DNA from: Marivirga arenosa
GTDB lineage: Bacteria; Bacteroidota; Bacteroidia; Cytophagales; Cyclobacteriaceae
DNA length: 64,000 nucleotides
Direction of reading: 5' to 3'
NCBI RefSeq assembly: GCF_030503895.2
Contig: NZ_CP129970.2
Coordinates: 3,147,001 to 3,211,000 of the forward strand
This document shows positions 36,580 to 47,476 of the stretch, in pieces. Each line of letters opens with the position of its first letter. Within the stretch, counting starts at the first letter, position 1. The position numbers and the translations under genes are program-made. The notes beneath the pieces were generated by a model. It made no database searches. It was given only the letters and a program-made list of their open reading frames with translations, and was not told the origin of the DNA.

Positions 36580-36747
36580 ATGTTTGGATTATTTAAGAAG
36601 AAGTCTGAGAAAGAAAAGCTTAACGATCAATACAAAAAGTTGCTTGAAGAATATCATAAATTAAGCACAATTGATAGGAAAAAGGCAGATATGAAAATGG
36701 CTGAAGCTGAAGAAGTAGCCAAAAAAATGGATGCTATTAAAGATTAA
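36580..36747 (+). CDS. Lacal_2735 family protein
   Basis: A 55-aa protein beginning MFGLFKKKSEKEKLNDQY, continuing as one amphipathic helix with KLLEEYHKLSTIDRKKADMKMAEAEEV, the pattern of the small Lacal_2735 family of Bacteroidota (function unknown). An in-frame start at 36547 would add 11 residues without similarity; I chose ATG 36580, preceded by AAAGAAA. It lies 7 bp before the DinB-like gene. Confidence 0.8.
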   Translation: MFGLFKKKSEKEKLNDQYKKLLEEYHKLSTIDRKKADMKMAEAEEVAKKMDAIKD

Positions 36748-36754
36748 ATAATAA

Positions 36755-37249
36755 ATGAAATTAGTAAATGCACCTTTTTACCAAGGATACATCGATTTAA
36801 TTCAAGGTGAGATTGGGAAAGCTCTTGAAGCACAAATTCAAGAGCTTACCCTTATGATTAGTAATATTCCTGAAAGTAAATGGCATTACAAATATGAAGC
36901 TGGTAAATGGACTGTAGCTCAGCTAATCCGACATTGTATAGATACGGAGAGAATTATGGCATTTCGAGCATTATCTTTGAGTAGAGATGAAAATGCAATT
37001 TTGCCAGGATATGCTGAAAATGATTATGCTGCAGCTTCAGAATATTCTAGCTTGAATCAATTAAAAATGGCAGATGAGTATTATCATTTAAGAAAATGTA
37101 ATTTGTCCTTATTTCAAACAATGCCTAATAAGATTTTATCAATTGAAGGTGAAGCTGATGGTAAACCAATTTCGGTTTTAAGTTTATGGTATATTATAGC
37201 AGGACACTGGAAGCACCATCAAAATATTTTAAATAAAAGATATTTGTAA
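36755..37249 (+). CDS. DinB family protein
   Basis: A 164-aa four-helix protein with the DinB/YfiT metal-site His residues: LIRHCIDTE in helix 2 and IAGHWKHHQNIL near the end. KWTVAQLIRH is the family hallmark. Many members are metal-dependent transferases using small thiols; none can be named here. It follows the Lacal_2735 gene closely and precedes a holin-like membrane gene by 17 bp, so the three may be cotranscribed. Confidence 0.87.
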   Translation: MKLVNAPFYQGYIDLIQGEIGKALEAQIQELTLMISNIPESKWHYKYEAGKWTVAQLIRHCIDTERIMAFRALSLSRDENAILPGYAENDYAAASEYSSLNQLKMADEYYHLRKCNLSLFQTMPNKILSIEGEADGKPISVLSLWYIIAGHWKHHQNILNKRYL

Positions 37250-37266
37250 TCAAATTTTTTAACAAG

Positions 37267-37611
37267 ATGAATTTTTTAATCAAACTTTTATTATCATCAT
37301 TATCTGTAATTGTAGCATCATATATACTCCCAGGAGCTTATGTAGATGGCTTTTTTGATGCTCTTGTGGTCTCTTTATTTTTAGCTCTTTTTAGTGCTAC
37401 CTTAAAACCACTATTAGTTATTTTAACTATTCCTGTAACCGTATTCTCCTTAGGATTCTTTTTACTGGTAATCAATGCGTTAATGATAATGCTAGCCGAT
37501 TATATTGTGGATGGATTTCATATTGATGGATTCTGGTGGGCACTTTTATTTGGTGTCATTCTGGCAATTGTAAACAGTATTTTTGAGGGTGTGAGTAAAA
37601 AAGATGATTAA
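37267..37611 (+). CDS. Phage holin family IV-like membrane protein (PF04020 type)
   Basis: A 114-aa protein with four hydrophobic helices and YILPGAYVDGFFDALVVSLFLA followed by LKPLLVILTIPVTVFSLGFFLLVINALMI. This fits the family labelled mycobacterial 4-TMS phage holin, which in Bacteroidota is a chromosomal protein of unknown role. No phage genes are near, so a lysis function is not implied. Confidence 0.87.
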   Translation: MNFLIKLLLSSLSVIVASYILPGAYVDGFFDALVVSLFLALFSATLKPLLVILTIPVTVFSLGFFLLVINALMIMLADYIVDGFHIDGFWWALLFGVILAIVNSIFEGVSKKDD

Positions 37612-37677
37612 TTTTATATTTATTGTATTTTTTTAAAAAAAATTGTAATTTATTTTTTCAAAACTAACCACAAAACT

Positions 37678-38244
37678 ATGGGTGCTCTTAACCAAGGCTT
37701 TGATGCCACACAAATAGAAAATTTAAAGCAAGAAATAGCTCAATCAAATAATAGCTTCGTTTTAGTGGATACAGAAGATAATAACGAAGAATATAAACAC
37801 TTTCGTTTTGTGGGAATGTATGAAGGTAAGGAAGTGATTTATGATGCTGTTATTTATACTTTGAGATTACACCATGCAAGTGAAGTGTATGAGTTAGCAG
37901 AACATAAAGCAGCTCAGAAATTCCCCAATTTTAAACCTATCAAGTTCCAAGAAGATGAAAATGGTGATTTGAGAACCTTAGATGATGTTGAAGAGGAAAT
38001 TGGCCTTTACATTGCTGAAATGATTGATGAAATAGAAGATGAGGAATTAGTAAAAGTCCAGGAACATGTTGATATGGATAATGGGGGTGAGTATGGAATT
38101 GGATTGGATATAGGTTTGAATGTAGATGAAGTGACAGACAAAGTGATGAATAAATTTGTTAATGATTTCAATGAAGATAATCTTAAATTGGATGATACCC
38201 TTTATTCTTTTGTCTCAAATGAAGAGGAATTTGATTTAGATTAA
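37678..38244 (+). CDS. Acidic conserved hypothetical protein
   Basis: A 188-aa soluble, strongly acidic protein (many Asp/Glu, ending EEFDLD) with a first half that looks alpha/beta (FVLVDTEDNNEEYKHFRFVGMYEGKEVIYDAVIYTLRLHH). I do not recognise it. It starts with ATG and is followed by a terminator 37 bp downstream, so it is a single-gene unit. Confidence 0.72.
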   Translation: MGALNQGFDATQIENLKQEIAQSNNSFVLVDTEDNNEEYKHFRFVGMYEGKEVIYDAVIYTLRLHHASEVYELAEHKAAQKFPNFKPIKFQEDENGDLRTLDDVEEEIGLYIAEMIDEIEDEELVKVQEHVDMDNGGEYGIGLDIGLNVDEVTDKVMNKFVNDFNEDNLKLDDTLYSFVSNEEEFDLD

Positions 38245-38280
38245 TAATCTGATTTTAAAATATAACAACAACTAGCTATT

Positions 38281-38311
38281 AGTGTTATTTTTGTCGAATA
38301 ACACTTTTTTT
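38281..38311 (+). terminator. Terminator-like hairpin overlapping the deacetylase leader
   Basis: A perfect 8-bp stem (38281-38288 with 38298-38305) with a 9-nt loop and a T-run that ends at ATG 38312. A TATTTTTG promoter-like -7 element (38286-38293) lies inside it, so the same bases may end one transcript and start the next. Confidence 0.65.
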
Positions 38312-39214
38312 ATGCTCAAAATCGCCTGGAGAAAAGAATATACACATCCTTTGCCCGAAAATCATAGGTTTCCAATGGAGAAATATGATCTCTTACCAGA
38401 ACAATTGCTGTATGAAGGCACAGTTTCTGAGAGTAATTTTTTCTCACCTGATTTTCTCTCAGAGCAGGATATTTTACAAGTTCACGATGCAAATTATTGG
38501 CAAAAACTTAAAAGCTTAAGCCTAAGCAGAAAAGAGGAAAGAAGAACGGGTTTTCCACTTTCTCAGGCCTTAGTAGATAGGGAACGGATTATTAATCAAG
38601 GGACTATCGATGCTGCGAATTTTGCCCTTCAGTACGGTGTAGCTATGAATATCGCAGGCGGAACCCATCATGCCTTTTCTGATAGAGGTGAAGGTTTTTG
38701 TTTGTTAAATGATATTGCTTTAGCTGCTAATTATTTATTAAGAGAAGGTAAAGCAAAAAAAATATTAGTGGTAGACTTAGATGTACACCAAGGAAATGGT
38801 ACTGCTGAGATATTTCAAAATAATGCTTCTGTTTTTACATTTAGTATGCATGGAAAAGGTAATTATCCTATGCATAAAGAAACATCAGACCTTGATATTC
38901 CACTAGAAGACGGAACTGATGATAGAAAATATTTAAAAATTCTTCGAGAAACATTACCTATGTTACTTGATGAACAAGAACCGGATTTTATTTTTTTTCA
39001 GTCAGGAGTGGATGTTCTATCAACTGATAAATTAGGTCGATTAGGAATGTCAATTCAGGGATGTAAAGAAAGAGATAGGATAGTTTTTGAACATTGCATA
39101 AAAAATGAAATTCCTGTTGTAGCGAGTATGGGGGGTGGTTATTCTGAAAAAATAGCTCATATTATTGAAGCTCATGCCAATACTTACCGCTTAGCTCAAG
39201 ACTTATTTTTCTAA
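38312..39214 (+). CDS. Histone deacetylase family protein (class II/AcuC-like)
   Basis: A 300-aa zinc-dependent amidohydrolase of the arginase/deacetylase fold. Metal and active-site motifs: GGTHHAF, DLDVHQGNGT and SGVDVLSTDKLGRL. Bacterial members deacetylate proteins such as acetyl-CoA synthetase, or acetylated polyamines; substrate unknown. A GTG at 38282 would add ten residues but starts inside a terminator stem, so ATG 38312 is preferred. Confidence 0.92.
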   Translation: MLKIAWRKEYTHPLPENHRFPMEKYDLLPEQLLYEGTVSESNFFSPDFLSEQDILQVHDANYWQKLKSLSLSRKEERRTGFPLSQALVDRERIINQGTIDAANFALQYGVAMNIAGGTHHAFSDRGEGFCLLNDIALAANYLLREGKAKKILVVDLDVHQGNGTAEIFQNNASVFTFSMHGKGNYPMHKETSDLDIPLEDGTDDRKYLKILRETLPMLLDEQEPDFIFFQSGVDVLSTDKLGRLGMSIQGCKERDRIVFEHCIKNEIPVVASMGGGYSEKIAHIIEAHANTYRLAQDLFF

Positions 39215-39251
39215 TTTTCAATCATTTCTGTGGATTTTCGTATATTTAACT

Positions 39252-39971
39252 ATGTCGAAAGAAAAATCCCTTTTTAGGCAAAGTGTAGTGTTTGGTAGCT
39301 ATATTATATTAGCACTTTGGCTTGTAAAGTCCATGGAATGGGCATTTGCTACTAATTTTGCTCATTTTGGGATTATGCCTCGTCATCTTTTGGGTACCAT
39401 TGGTATTTTTACTTCACCTTTTATACATGGTGATTTTTTGCATCTGTTATCCAACAGCTTTTCATTAATGCTGTTAATAATCATCCTATTTTTCTTTTAT
39501 GATAAAATAGCACTTAAAGCACTATTATATATATACATCAGCACAGGTATTTTTGTATGGATCATTGCCAGAGAAGCCTATCATATTGGAGCAAGTGGAG
39601 TTATATATGGAATAGCCTCTTTTATTTTATTCAGTGGACTGTTAAGAAAGAATCAATCATCATTAGCATTATCATTTGTAATACTATTACTCTATGGAGG
39701 TATGTTTTATGGTGTTCTTCCTCAAGATGGCCATATATCATGGGAATCACATTTAATGGGCTTATTAAGTGGCTTATTAGTGGCAATTGCGATGAAAGAC
39801 GAATTTGCAGGGCAAGCTGAATTAGAATTGTATTTTGAGAAAAACTTCGATGATGATGAATATCAGGACGATGGTACAAATTTTAACTTTACCAATCCAG
39901 AACAGGAGTTTTCTTATGAATATAAAACAAAAGAAATAGATGATACTCCTGATCCTAATAAAATAGATTAA
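39252..39971 (+). CDS. Rhomboid family intramembrane serine protease
   Basis: A 239-aa protein with about six TM helices. The catalytic Ser is in GASGVIYG and the catalytic His in WESHLMGLLSG; the first loop has FIHGDFLHLLSNS. It would cleave membrane proteins near TM helices. A C-terminal acidic cytoplasmic tail with DDDEYQDDG follows the last helix. It sits 37 bp after the deacetylase gene and may be cotranscribed with it. Confidence 0.92.
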   Translation: MSKEKSLFRQSVVFGSYIILALWLVKSMEWAFATNFAHFGIMPRHLLGTIGIFTSPFIHGDFLHLLSNSFSLMLLIIILFFFYDKIALKALLYIYISTGIFVWIIAREAYHIGASGVIYGIASFILFSGLLRKNQSSLALSFVILLLYGGMFYGVLPQDGHISWESHLMGLLSGLLVAIAMKDEFAGQAELELYFEKNFDDDEYQDDGTNFNFTNPEQEFSYEYKTKEIDDTPDPNKID

Positions 39972-39989
39972 AATCCCTTTTTTGTAGGC

Positions 39990-40019
39990 TTTGCACTTTA
40001 AGATGTTTGATTAACTTTG
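39990..40019 (+). promoter_or_regulatory. Bacteroidota-type promoter for the OmpH-like gene
   Basis: TTTG (39990-39993), an 18-bp spacer and TAACTTTG (40012-40019) fit the -33/-7 consensus with a spacer one base short. The GTG start is 37 bp downstream. Confidence 0.5.
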
Positions 40020-40056
40020 CAAGCGTTTGTAAAATCTAATCAAAATATAATTACAC

Positions 40057-40668
40057 GTGAAAAACTTATCTATAGTACTTAATATCATTTTAATTGTAGC
40101 TGTTGGTTATTTGTTTGTTGATAAATTCAGTGGGGCAGGGGAAAGTGAAGAAACTGCAACAGAAGAACAATCAAATGATAAAATATATGAAAATGTAGCC
40201 ATTGCTTATGTGCATTCTGATTCACTTTTAGCAAAATATGATTACATGAAAGAAATAGAATCTGAGCTTGCTGAGCTTTCTGAAAAATATGAAGGTGAAT
40301 ACCAAAACAGAGCCCAAGGTTTACAAAAAGAAATTAGTGATTTCCAAAGAACTGCTCAGAATTTAACGGTTGCTCAAGGGAAAGCATTGGAGGAAAACCT
40401 AATGAAAAAGCAGCAAAATTTAAGAATCTATCAAGAAGACTTGTCTAGAAAGTTAAGACAAAGAGAGATGGAATTAAATAATGAGTTATATAAATCAATT
40501 AGTGATTATTTGAAAGAATATGGTGATAAGAATAATCTTCAATTAGTATTAACTTACTCAAGAGGAAGTGATGTTTTATATGCTAATGAAGGCCTTGAAA
40601 TCACTAATGATGTAATCAAAGGTTTGAATGAAGCTTATAATGCTGATTCTGCATCTGAAGAAGAATAA
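40057..40668 (+). CDS. OmpH/Skp family periplasmic chaperone-like protein
   Basis: A 203-aa protein with an N-terminal membrane anchor or signal (KNLSIVLNIILIVAVGYLFV), an acidic linker, IAYVHSDSLLAKYDYMKE and a long coiled coil (about 70-150), the OmpH/Skp plan; QRTAQNLTVAQGKALEENLMKKQQNL lies in the coil. It would bind unfolded outer-membrane proteins. The start is GTG at 40057. It stands between a promoter-like site and a terminator. Confidence 0.85.
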   Translation: MKNLSIVLNIILIVAVGYLFVDKFSGAGESEETATEEQSNDKIYENVAIAYVHSDSLLAKYDYMKEIESELAELSEKYEGEYQNRAQGLQKEISDFQRTAQNLTVAQGKALEENLMKKQQNLRIYQEDLSRKLRQREMELNNELYKSISDYLKEYGDKNNLQLVLTYSRGSDVLYANEGLEITNDVIKGLNEAYNADSASEEE

Positions 40669-40690
40669 TTTTATTAAAATTTAATAAATC

Positions 40691-40721
40691 AGCCCGTTCC
40701 TTAAATGGTGCGGGCTTTTTA
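40691..40721 (+). terminator. Intrinsic terminator after the OmpH-like gene
   Basis: A GC-rich 6-bp stem (40691-40696 with 40711-40716) with weaker inner pairs and a T-run, 22 bp after the stop codon. Confidence 0.8.
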
Positions 40722-40784
40722 ATGTTAAATAATTTAAAACAATACTAAAGATTTACGGTATTCTTAATACTTTAATTCATTTAA

Positions 40785-40815
40785 TTTGAATTAAGAACGA
40801 ATCCCATTATTTTTG
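40785..40815 (+). promoter_or_regulatory. Consensus Bacteroidota promoter for the pyruvate dehydrogenase E2 gene
   Basis: TTTG (40785-40788), a 19-bp spacer and TATTTTTG (40808-40815) match the -33/-7 consensus TTTG-N19-TAnnTTTG exactly. The ATG follows 27 bp downstream. Confidence 0.75.
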
Positions 40816-40841
40816 ACAAGTTTAATTTGAAATAGACATAT

Positions 40842-42515
40842 ATGGCTGAAGTAATAAAAATGCCCAAAATGAGTGATACCATGGAGGAGGGTGTAATTTC
40901 CTCTTGGTTAGTGAAAGAGGGCGATGAGGTATCATCTGGAGATATATTGGCTGAGGTAGAAACCGATAAGGCCACAATGGAATTAGAGTCTTATGAAGAT
41001 GGTGTAATTTTACATATTGGTATTGAAGAAGGAGACGCAGTGCCCGTAAATGGAGTAATAGCCATTATTGGAGAAAAAGGAGAAGATATTGAAGGCCTAT
41101 TAAAAGATATTAAAGAAGGTGGTGGTGATAGTGGTAGTAATGATTATAGCGGTTCTGATGAAGAAGAATCTAGCGATTCAAGCTCTGATTCAAATGAGGA
41201 AGAAGTAGATGCATCGGATGTAAATGCTAACCTGATCACTATGCCTAAAATGAGTGATACCATGGAGGAAGGTGTAATCGCTTCATGGTTGAAGAAAGAA
41301 GGGGATAAGGTTGAGGCTGGAGATATATTAGCAGAAGTTGAGACTGATAAAGCTACTATGGAGCTGGAAGCCTATGAAGATGGTACTTTATTATACATCG
41401 GAATAAAAGAAGGTGATGCGGCCCCAATTGATGGTGTTATTGCTGTTATCGGTGAAGAAGGTGCTGATTATGAGAAATTATTGAAAGCGCATGAGCAGAA
41501 GAAATCGGGATCATCATCTAATAAAGAAAGTAAAAAAGATGATAAGAAAGAGGAGTCTTCTTCTAAAAAAGAATCATCTTCTCCAAGTCCAAATGCTTCA
41601 GCGAATACTCAGTCAGAAAATAAAAAGGGAGGAAGAATTTTTGCTAGTCCTTTAGCTAAAAAGATTGCTCAGGATAAAGGTATTGATTTAGCTGAGGTAG
41701 AGGGTTCTGGTAATAATGGAAGAATTATAAAAGCTGATGTTGAGAACTTTACTCCTAAAGCAAAATCCAGCGAGGCATCTCAAAAACAAACTAGTACTGA
41801 GCAGTCTATCAATATACCTAAAGTAGTAGGTGAAGAAAGCTACGAAGAGGTGAAAGTTTCTCAAATGAGAAAAACAGTAGCGAAAAGACTTTCTGAAAGT
41901 AAATTCACTGCACCTCATTTCTATTTAACCATGGAAATTAACATGGATAAGGCTATGGAGGCACGTAAGAGCATGAATGAGATGAGCCCTGTGAAAATAT
42001 CATTTAATGATATGGTTATTAAAGCGGTGGCTGCTTCATTACGTCAGCATCCTAAAGTTAATAGTTCATGGTTAGGTGATAAAATCAGAAGAAATCACCA
42101 TGTACACGTTGGTATGGCCGTAGCAGTTGAAGAAGGTTTATTAGTTCCGGTTATCAAGTTTGCAGATAATAAATCATTATCACACATTGCTGCTGAAGCA
42201 AAAGATTTTGCTAAAAAAGCCCACAATAAAGAACTAGAACCTAAAGATTGGGAAGGTAACACCTTTACTGTTTCAAACTTGGGTATGTTTGGTATTGAAG
42301 AGTTTACAGCCATTATAAATCCGCCAGATGCTTGTATTTTAGCAGTGGGAGGAATCAAGAAAACTGCTGTAGTAAAAGATGGTGAATTAGTGCCAGGCAA
42401 TGTAATGAAAGTTACCTTATCATGTGACCACAGAGTGGTAGATGGAGCTGTAGGTTCAGCCTTCTTACAAACACTAAAAGGCTTACTAGAAGATCCAGTA
42501 AGAATATTAATTTAA
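40842..42515 (+). CDS. Pyruvate dehydrogenase complex E2 (dihydrolipoamide acetyltransferase), two lipoyl domains
   Basis: A 557-aa E2 that passes the acetyl group from lipoate to CoA. Two lipoyl domains (about 1-85 and 134-210) carry ETDKATME with lipoyl Lys at about 43 and 170. Asp/Ser-rich linkers separate them. A peripheral subunit-binding domain follows (ASPLAKKIAQDKGIDLAEVEGS), then the catalytic domain with CDHRVVDGAVG. The substrate is inferred from similarity of the lipoyl and catalytic motifs to pyruvate-type E2; E1 and E3 genes are not adjacent. A consensus promoter precedes it and a terminator follows. Confidence 0.93.
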   Translation: MAEVIKMPKMSDTMEEGVISSWLVKEGDEVSSGDILAEVETDKATMELESYEDGVILHIGIEEGDAVPVNGVIAIIGEKGEDIEGLLKDIKEGGGDSGSNDYSGSDEEESSDSSSDSNEEEVDASDVNANLITMPKMSDTMEEGVIASWLKKEGDKVEAGDILAEVETDKATMELEAYEDGTLLYIGIKEGDAAPIDGVIAVIGEEGADYEKLLKAHEQKKSGSSSNKESKKDDKKEESSSKKESSSPSPNASANTQSENKKGGRIFASPLAKKIAQDKGIDLAEVEGSGNNGRIIKADVENFTPKAKSSEASQKQTSTEQSINIPKVVGEESYEEVKVSQMRKTVAKRLSESKFTAPHFYLTMEINMDKAMEARKSMNEMSPVKISFNDMVIKAVAASLRQHPKVNSSWLGDKIRRNHHVHVGMAVAVEEGLLVPVIKFADNKSLSHIAAEAKDFAKKAHNKELEPKDWEGNTFTVSNLGMFGIEEFTAIINPPDACILAVGGIKKTAVVKDGELVPGNVMKVTLSCDHRVVDGAVGSAFLQTLKGLLEDPVRILI

Positions 42516-42538
42516 AAATATATCTTAACCTCATTTAT

Positions 42539-42570
42539 AAAGTCTCGTTGTTCTATAGCGAGACTTTTTT
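42539..42570 (+). terminator. Intrinsic terminator after the E2 gene
   Basis: A 9-bp stem (42539-42547 with 42559-42567) with an 11-nt loop and a T-run, 24 bp after the stop and 27 bp before hslV. Confidence 0.88.
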
Positions 42571-42597
42571 ATTCATAAAATAAATTAGAAGATTCAG

Positions 42598-43140
42598 ATG
42601 TCAAATATAAAATCAACAACGGTCTGTGCAGTAGTACATAAGGGTGAAGTAGCCATTGGAGCAGATGGTCAGGCAACGATGGGAAATACAGTAGCCAAAA
42701 GTAATGTAAAGAAGATAAGAAAATTGCAGGACGGTAAAATAGTAACAGGTTTTGCAGGTTCAACAGCAGATGCATTCAACTTACTTGAAAAGTTTGATGA
42801 AAAGCTAAATGCTTTTGGCGGTAACATGAAAAGATCAGCTATTGAGTTAGCAAAAGAGTGGCGGACAGATCGTTATTTAAGAAAGTTAGAAGCTATGATG
42901 ATCGTAGCGGATAAAGATGAAGTGTTAATTATATCTGGAACAGGCGATGTATTGGAACCTGATAATCAAATAGCCACTATTGGTTCAGGTAGTATGTATG
43001 CTCAATCTGCTGCTACGGCTTTAAAAAAACATGCAGGCGATAAATTATCAGCGGAGGATATTGTAAAGGAAAGTCTGCATATTGCAGCGGATATTTGTAT
43101 CTATACAAACCATAATTTAGTTGTAGAGACTATTAAATAG
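42598..43140 (+). CDS. hslV: ATP-dependent protease proteolytic subunit HslV
   Basis: A 180-aa threonine protease, the bacterial proteasome-like HslV (ClpQ). KSTTVCAVVHKGEVAIGADGQ and MGNTVAKSNVKKIRKL are diagnostic; the nucleophilic Thr would be exposed after removal of a short N-terminal stretch, as in related Bacteroidota and CodW-type proteins. The unfoldase partner hslU is not in this neighbourhood. The gene starts soon after the E2 terminator. Confidence 0.95.
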   Translation: MSNIKSTTVCAVVHKGEVAIGADGQATMGNTVAKSNVKKIRKLQDGKIVTGFAGSTADAFNLLEKFDEKLNAFGGNMKRSAIELAKEWRTDRYLRKLEAMMIVADKDEVLIISGTGDVLEPDNQIATIGSGSMYAQSAATALKKHAGDKLSAEDIVKESLHIAADICIYTNHNLVVETIK

Positions 43141-43198
43141 TTTTAAGAAATCATTCTTTTTATTATTTTTTAATGAACCACTAAAAAATTTTTGAACT

Positions 43199-43537
43199 AT
43201 GGAAATCTATCATAACCCAAGATGCGGTAAAAGTAGAGAAGCATTGAAGCTTTTGACCGAAAAAGGTATTGAACCCGATATTAAGCAATATTTAAAGGAA
43301 ATACCTACTCATGCTGAATTAGAAGATGTAATAAAGAAGCTTGGTATTTCTCCTGAAGAATTAATTAGAAAAAATGAAAAGGTTTTTAAAGAGTTATATA
43401 AGGGTAAAAAGCTTTCTGATTCTCAATGGATAGAAGCCATGATTGCAGAACCTAAATTAATTGAAAGACCAATTCTTATAAATGGTGATAAAGCTGTAGT
43501 GGGTAGACCACCGGAGAAAGTATTAGAAATTATTTAA
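43199..43537 (+). CDS. ArsC family thioredoxin-fold protein (arsenate reductase-like)
   Basis: A 112-aa protein with active-site Cys in NPRCGKSREAL and the ArsC arginine motifs ERPILING and VVGRPPEKVLEI. It would use glutathione-type or other thiols to reduce arsenate. No arsR or arsB is near, so another reductase role (for example YffB/Spx-like) is possible. A strong terminator follows. Confidence 0.86.
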   Translation: MEIYHNPRCGKSREALKLLTEKGIEPDIKQYLKEIPTHAELEDVIKKLGISPEELIRKNEKVFKELYKGKKLSDSQWIEAMIAEPKLIERPILINGDKAVVGRPPEKVLEII

Positions 43538-43540
43538 TAG

Positions 43541-46058
<2,518 letters not shown>

Positions 46059-46083
46059 TAATAGCTGTTATATCATAAATAGA

Positions 46084-46113
46084 AAAGGCATCCGCTAATC
46101 AGCGGATGCCTTT
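46084..46113. terminator. Bidirectional terminator between katG and msrA
   Basis: A perfect 13-bp stem (46084-46096 with 46101-46113) with loop AATC, T-rich on both outer sides. It serves the two convergent genes. Confidence 0.93.
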
Positions 46114-46141
46114 CTTCTTTTATAATTCTTCTAATTAAGAA

Positions 46142-46783
46142 TTATTTCAAAATATCTTTAAAAGTCTTAGCTACCTTTTCAATTTTAGGTCTAGATACGT
46201 TTACTATATATCGATTATTAGGGTTTTTCTTTTCGAAATCCTGATGATAATCTTCAGCCTTCCAAAACTTTGTAAATGGAGTTAGTTCAGTTACAATCTT
46301 ATCTTCAAATTTTGGCGCTAATTCATTCATTTTCTTTAACGCGATATTTTTTTCTTTAGAATTTCTGTAGAAAATAGCGGATCTATATTGCTTCCCCACA
46401 TCTGGTCCTTGACGGTTTAACTGCGTTGGATCATGAGCAACAAAGAAAATATCGAGTAGTTTTTCGTATGTGATTACAGTCGGATCATATAATACCATTA
46501 CGCTTTCCGCATGATTGGTTTTACCATAACTCACCTCTTTATAAGTAGGGTTTTTCTTTTCTCCACCAGAATAGCCTGAAACAGCTTCTTTTACGCCTTT
46601 AATTTGTTCGAAAGAGGCTTCTACACACCAAAAACAACCACCAGCAAAATAAGCGGTATCTATTGCTGCTGGATTTTGAATGATCTCTGAGGTATTCTGA
46701 GTTTTTTCCTTTTTTTCATTTTCCGCAGCACAGGCGAAAAATAGCATACTTAAAATTACAATGCTTATATTTCTTATCATCAT
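46142..46783 (-). CDS. msrA: Peptide-methionine (S)-S-oxide reductase MsrA, lipoprotein form
   Basis: A 213-aa MsrA reducing methionine S-sulfoxide in proteins. The catalytic Cys is in GGCFWCVEASFE. An N-terminal lipoprotein signal (LFFACAAE) and a ~30-residue linker place it outside the cytoplasm, anchored to a membrane. AEDYHQDF and PTYKEVSYGKTNHAESV are conserved. It is convergent with katG. Confidence 0.93.
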   Translation of the reverse strand: MMIRNISIVILSMLFFACAAENEKKEKTQNTSEIIQNPAAIDTAYFAGGCFWCVEASFEQIKGVKEAVSGYSGGEKKNPTYKEVSYGKTNHAESVMVLYDPTVITYEKLLDIFFVAHDPTQLNRQGPDVGKQYRSAIFYRNSKEKNIALKKMNELAPKFEDKIVTELTPFTKFWKAEDYHQDFEKKNPNNRYIVNVSRPKIEKVAKTFKDILK

Positions 46784-46857
46784 AGTTATTAGTTTTGGTT
46801 TATCAACGACTTAGACTAGTTTTTAGTTTTAGCCAGTTGATGATAGTCAGGGACTTG

Positions 46858-47304
46858 CTATTTTATATTAATTGTATTTTCCTTCTCGTAGGAAGCTATT
46901 TCATTTCTAAGCCAATCAGGAATTTCTATTGTGGTTTTGCTTTTAGTATCAAACATTACTTGGATAGATGTACCTACAGTATGAACATTTTTATCATCAG
47001 TTGTGATCATGTACTCGATTACAAAACTTTTCTTTCCCATTTCCTTTGTTCTTACCCAGCATTTGGTTTTGGGCATGCCAATTTTTAATTCCTGTAAATA
47101 ATCGCAATTGATATTGGCCAATAAAAACATGTCTTTGTGCCAATCCCAGCTAGGAGCTGCTTCCAACATATATCTACCTCTAGCTATTTCAAAATACTGT
47201 ATATATATTGAATTGTTTACATGGGCTAATGGATCCAAATCAGTCCATCTTACCTGAATATATTCTGAGAATTTAAAGTTATTAGGGTCTACGCTTGGTT
47301 TCAT
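46858..47304 (-). CDS. Acyl-CoA thioesterase, 4HBT/YbgC hotdog fold
   Basis: A 148-aa single-hotdog protein with RWTDLDPLAHVNNSIYIQYFE, the catalytic Asp and HVNN of the 4-hydroxybenzoyl-CoA thioesterase/YbgC type. Substrate unknown. No operon partner; about 75 bp to msrA and 170 bp to the Gfo/Idh/MocA gene. Confidence 0.88.
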   Translation of the reverse strand: MKPSVDPNNFKFSEYIQVRWTDLDPLAHVNNSIYIQYFEIARGRYMLEAAPSWDWHKDMFLLANINCDYLQELKIGMPKTKCWVRTKEMGKKSFVIEYMITTDDKNVHTVGTSIQVMFDTKSKTTIEIPDWLRNEIASYEKENTINIK

Positions 47305-47476
47305 AAATTGATTTTTAAAAAAGGTGAAATTACCATTTTAATTCAAAAGACAACAGTGAATTGCTTATTAGGTTTTACCTTAATTTTAGAATCTATTATT
47401 GAACGGTAAGATCTGTTTATGATTAGATCTTTCATCATAAATAGTTAAGAATATGTTTGGATTGATAAGAATTGTT

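Noticed and set aside
40860-41279. Internal repeat in E2 as an assembly error
   Set aside because: Two lipoyl domains are normal in E2 and the copies differ beyond the first part.
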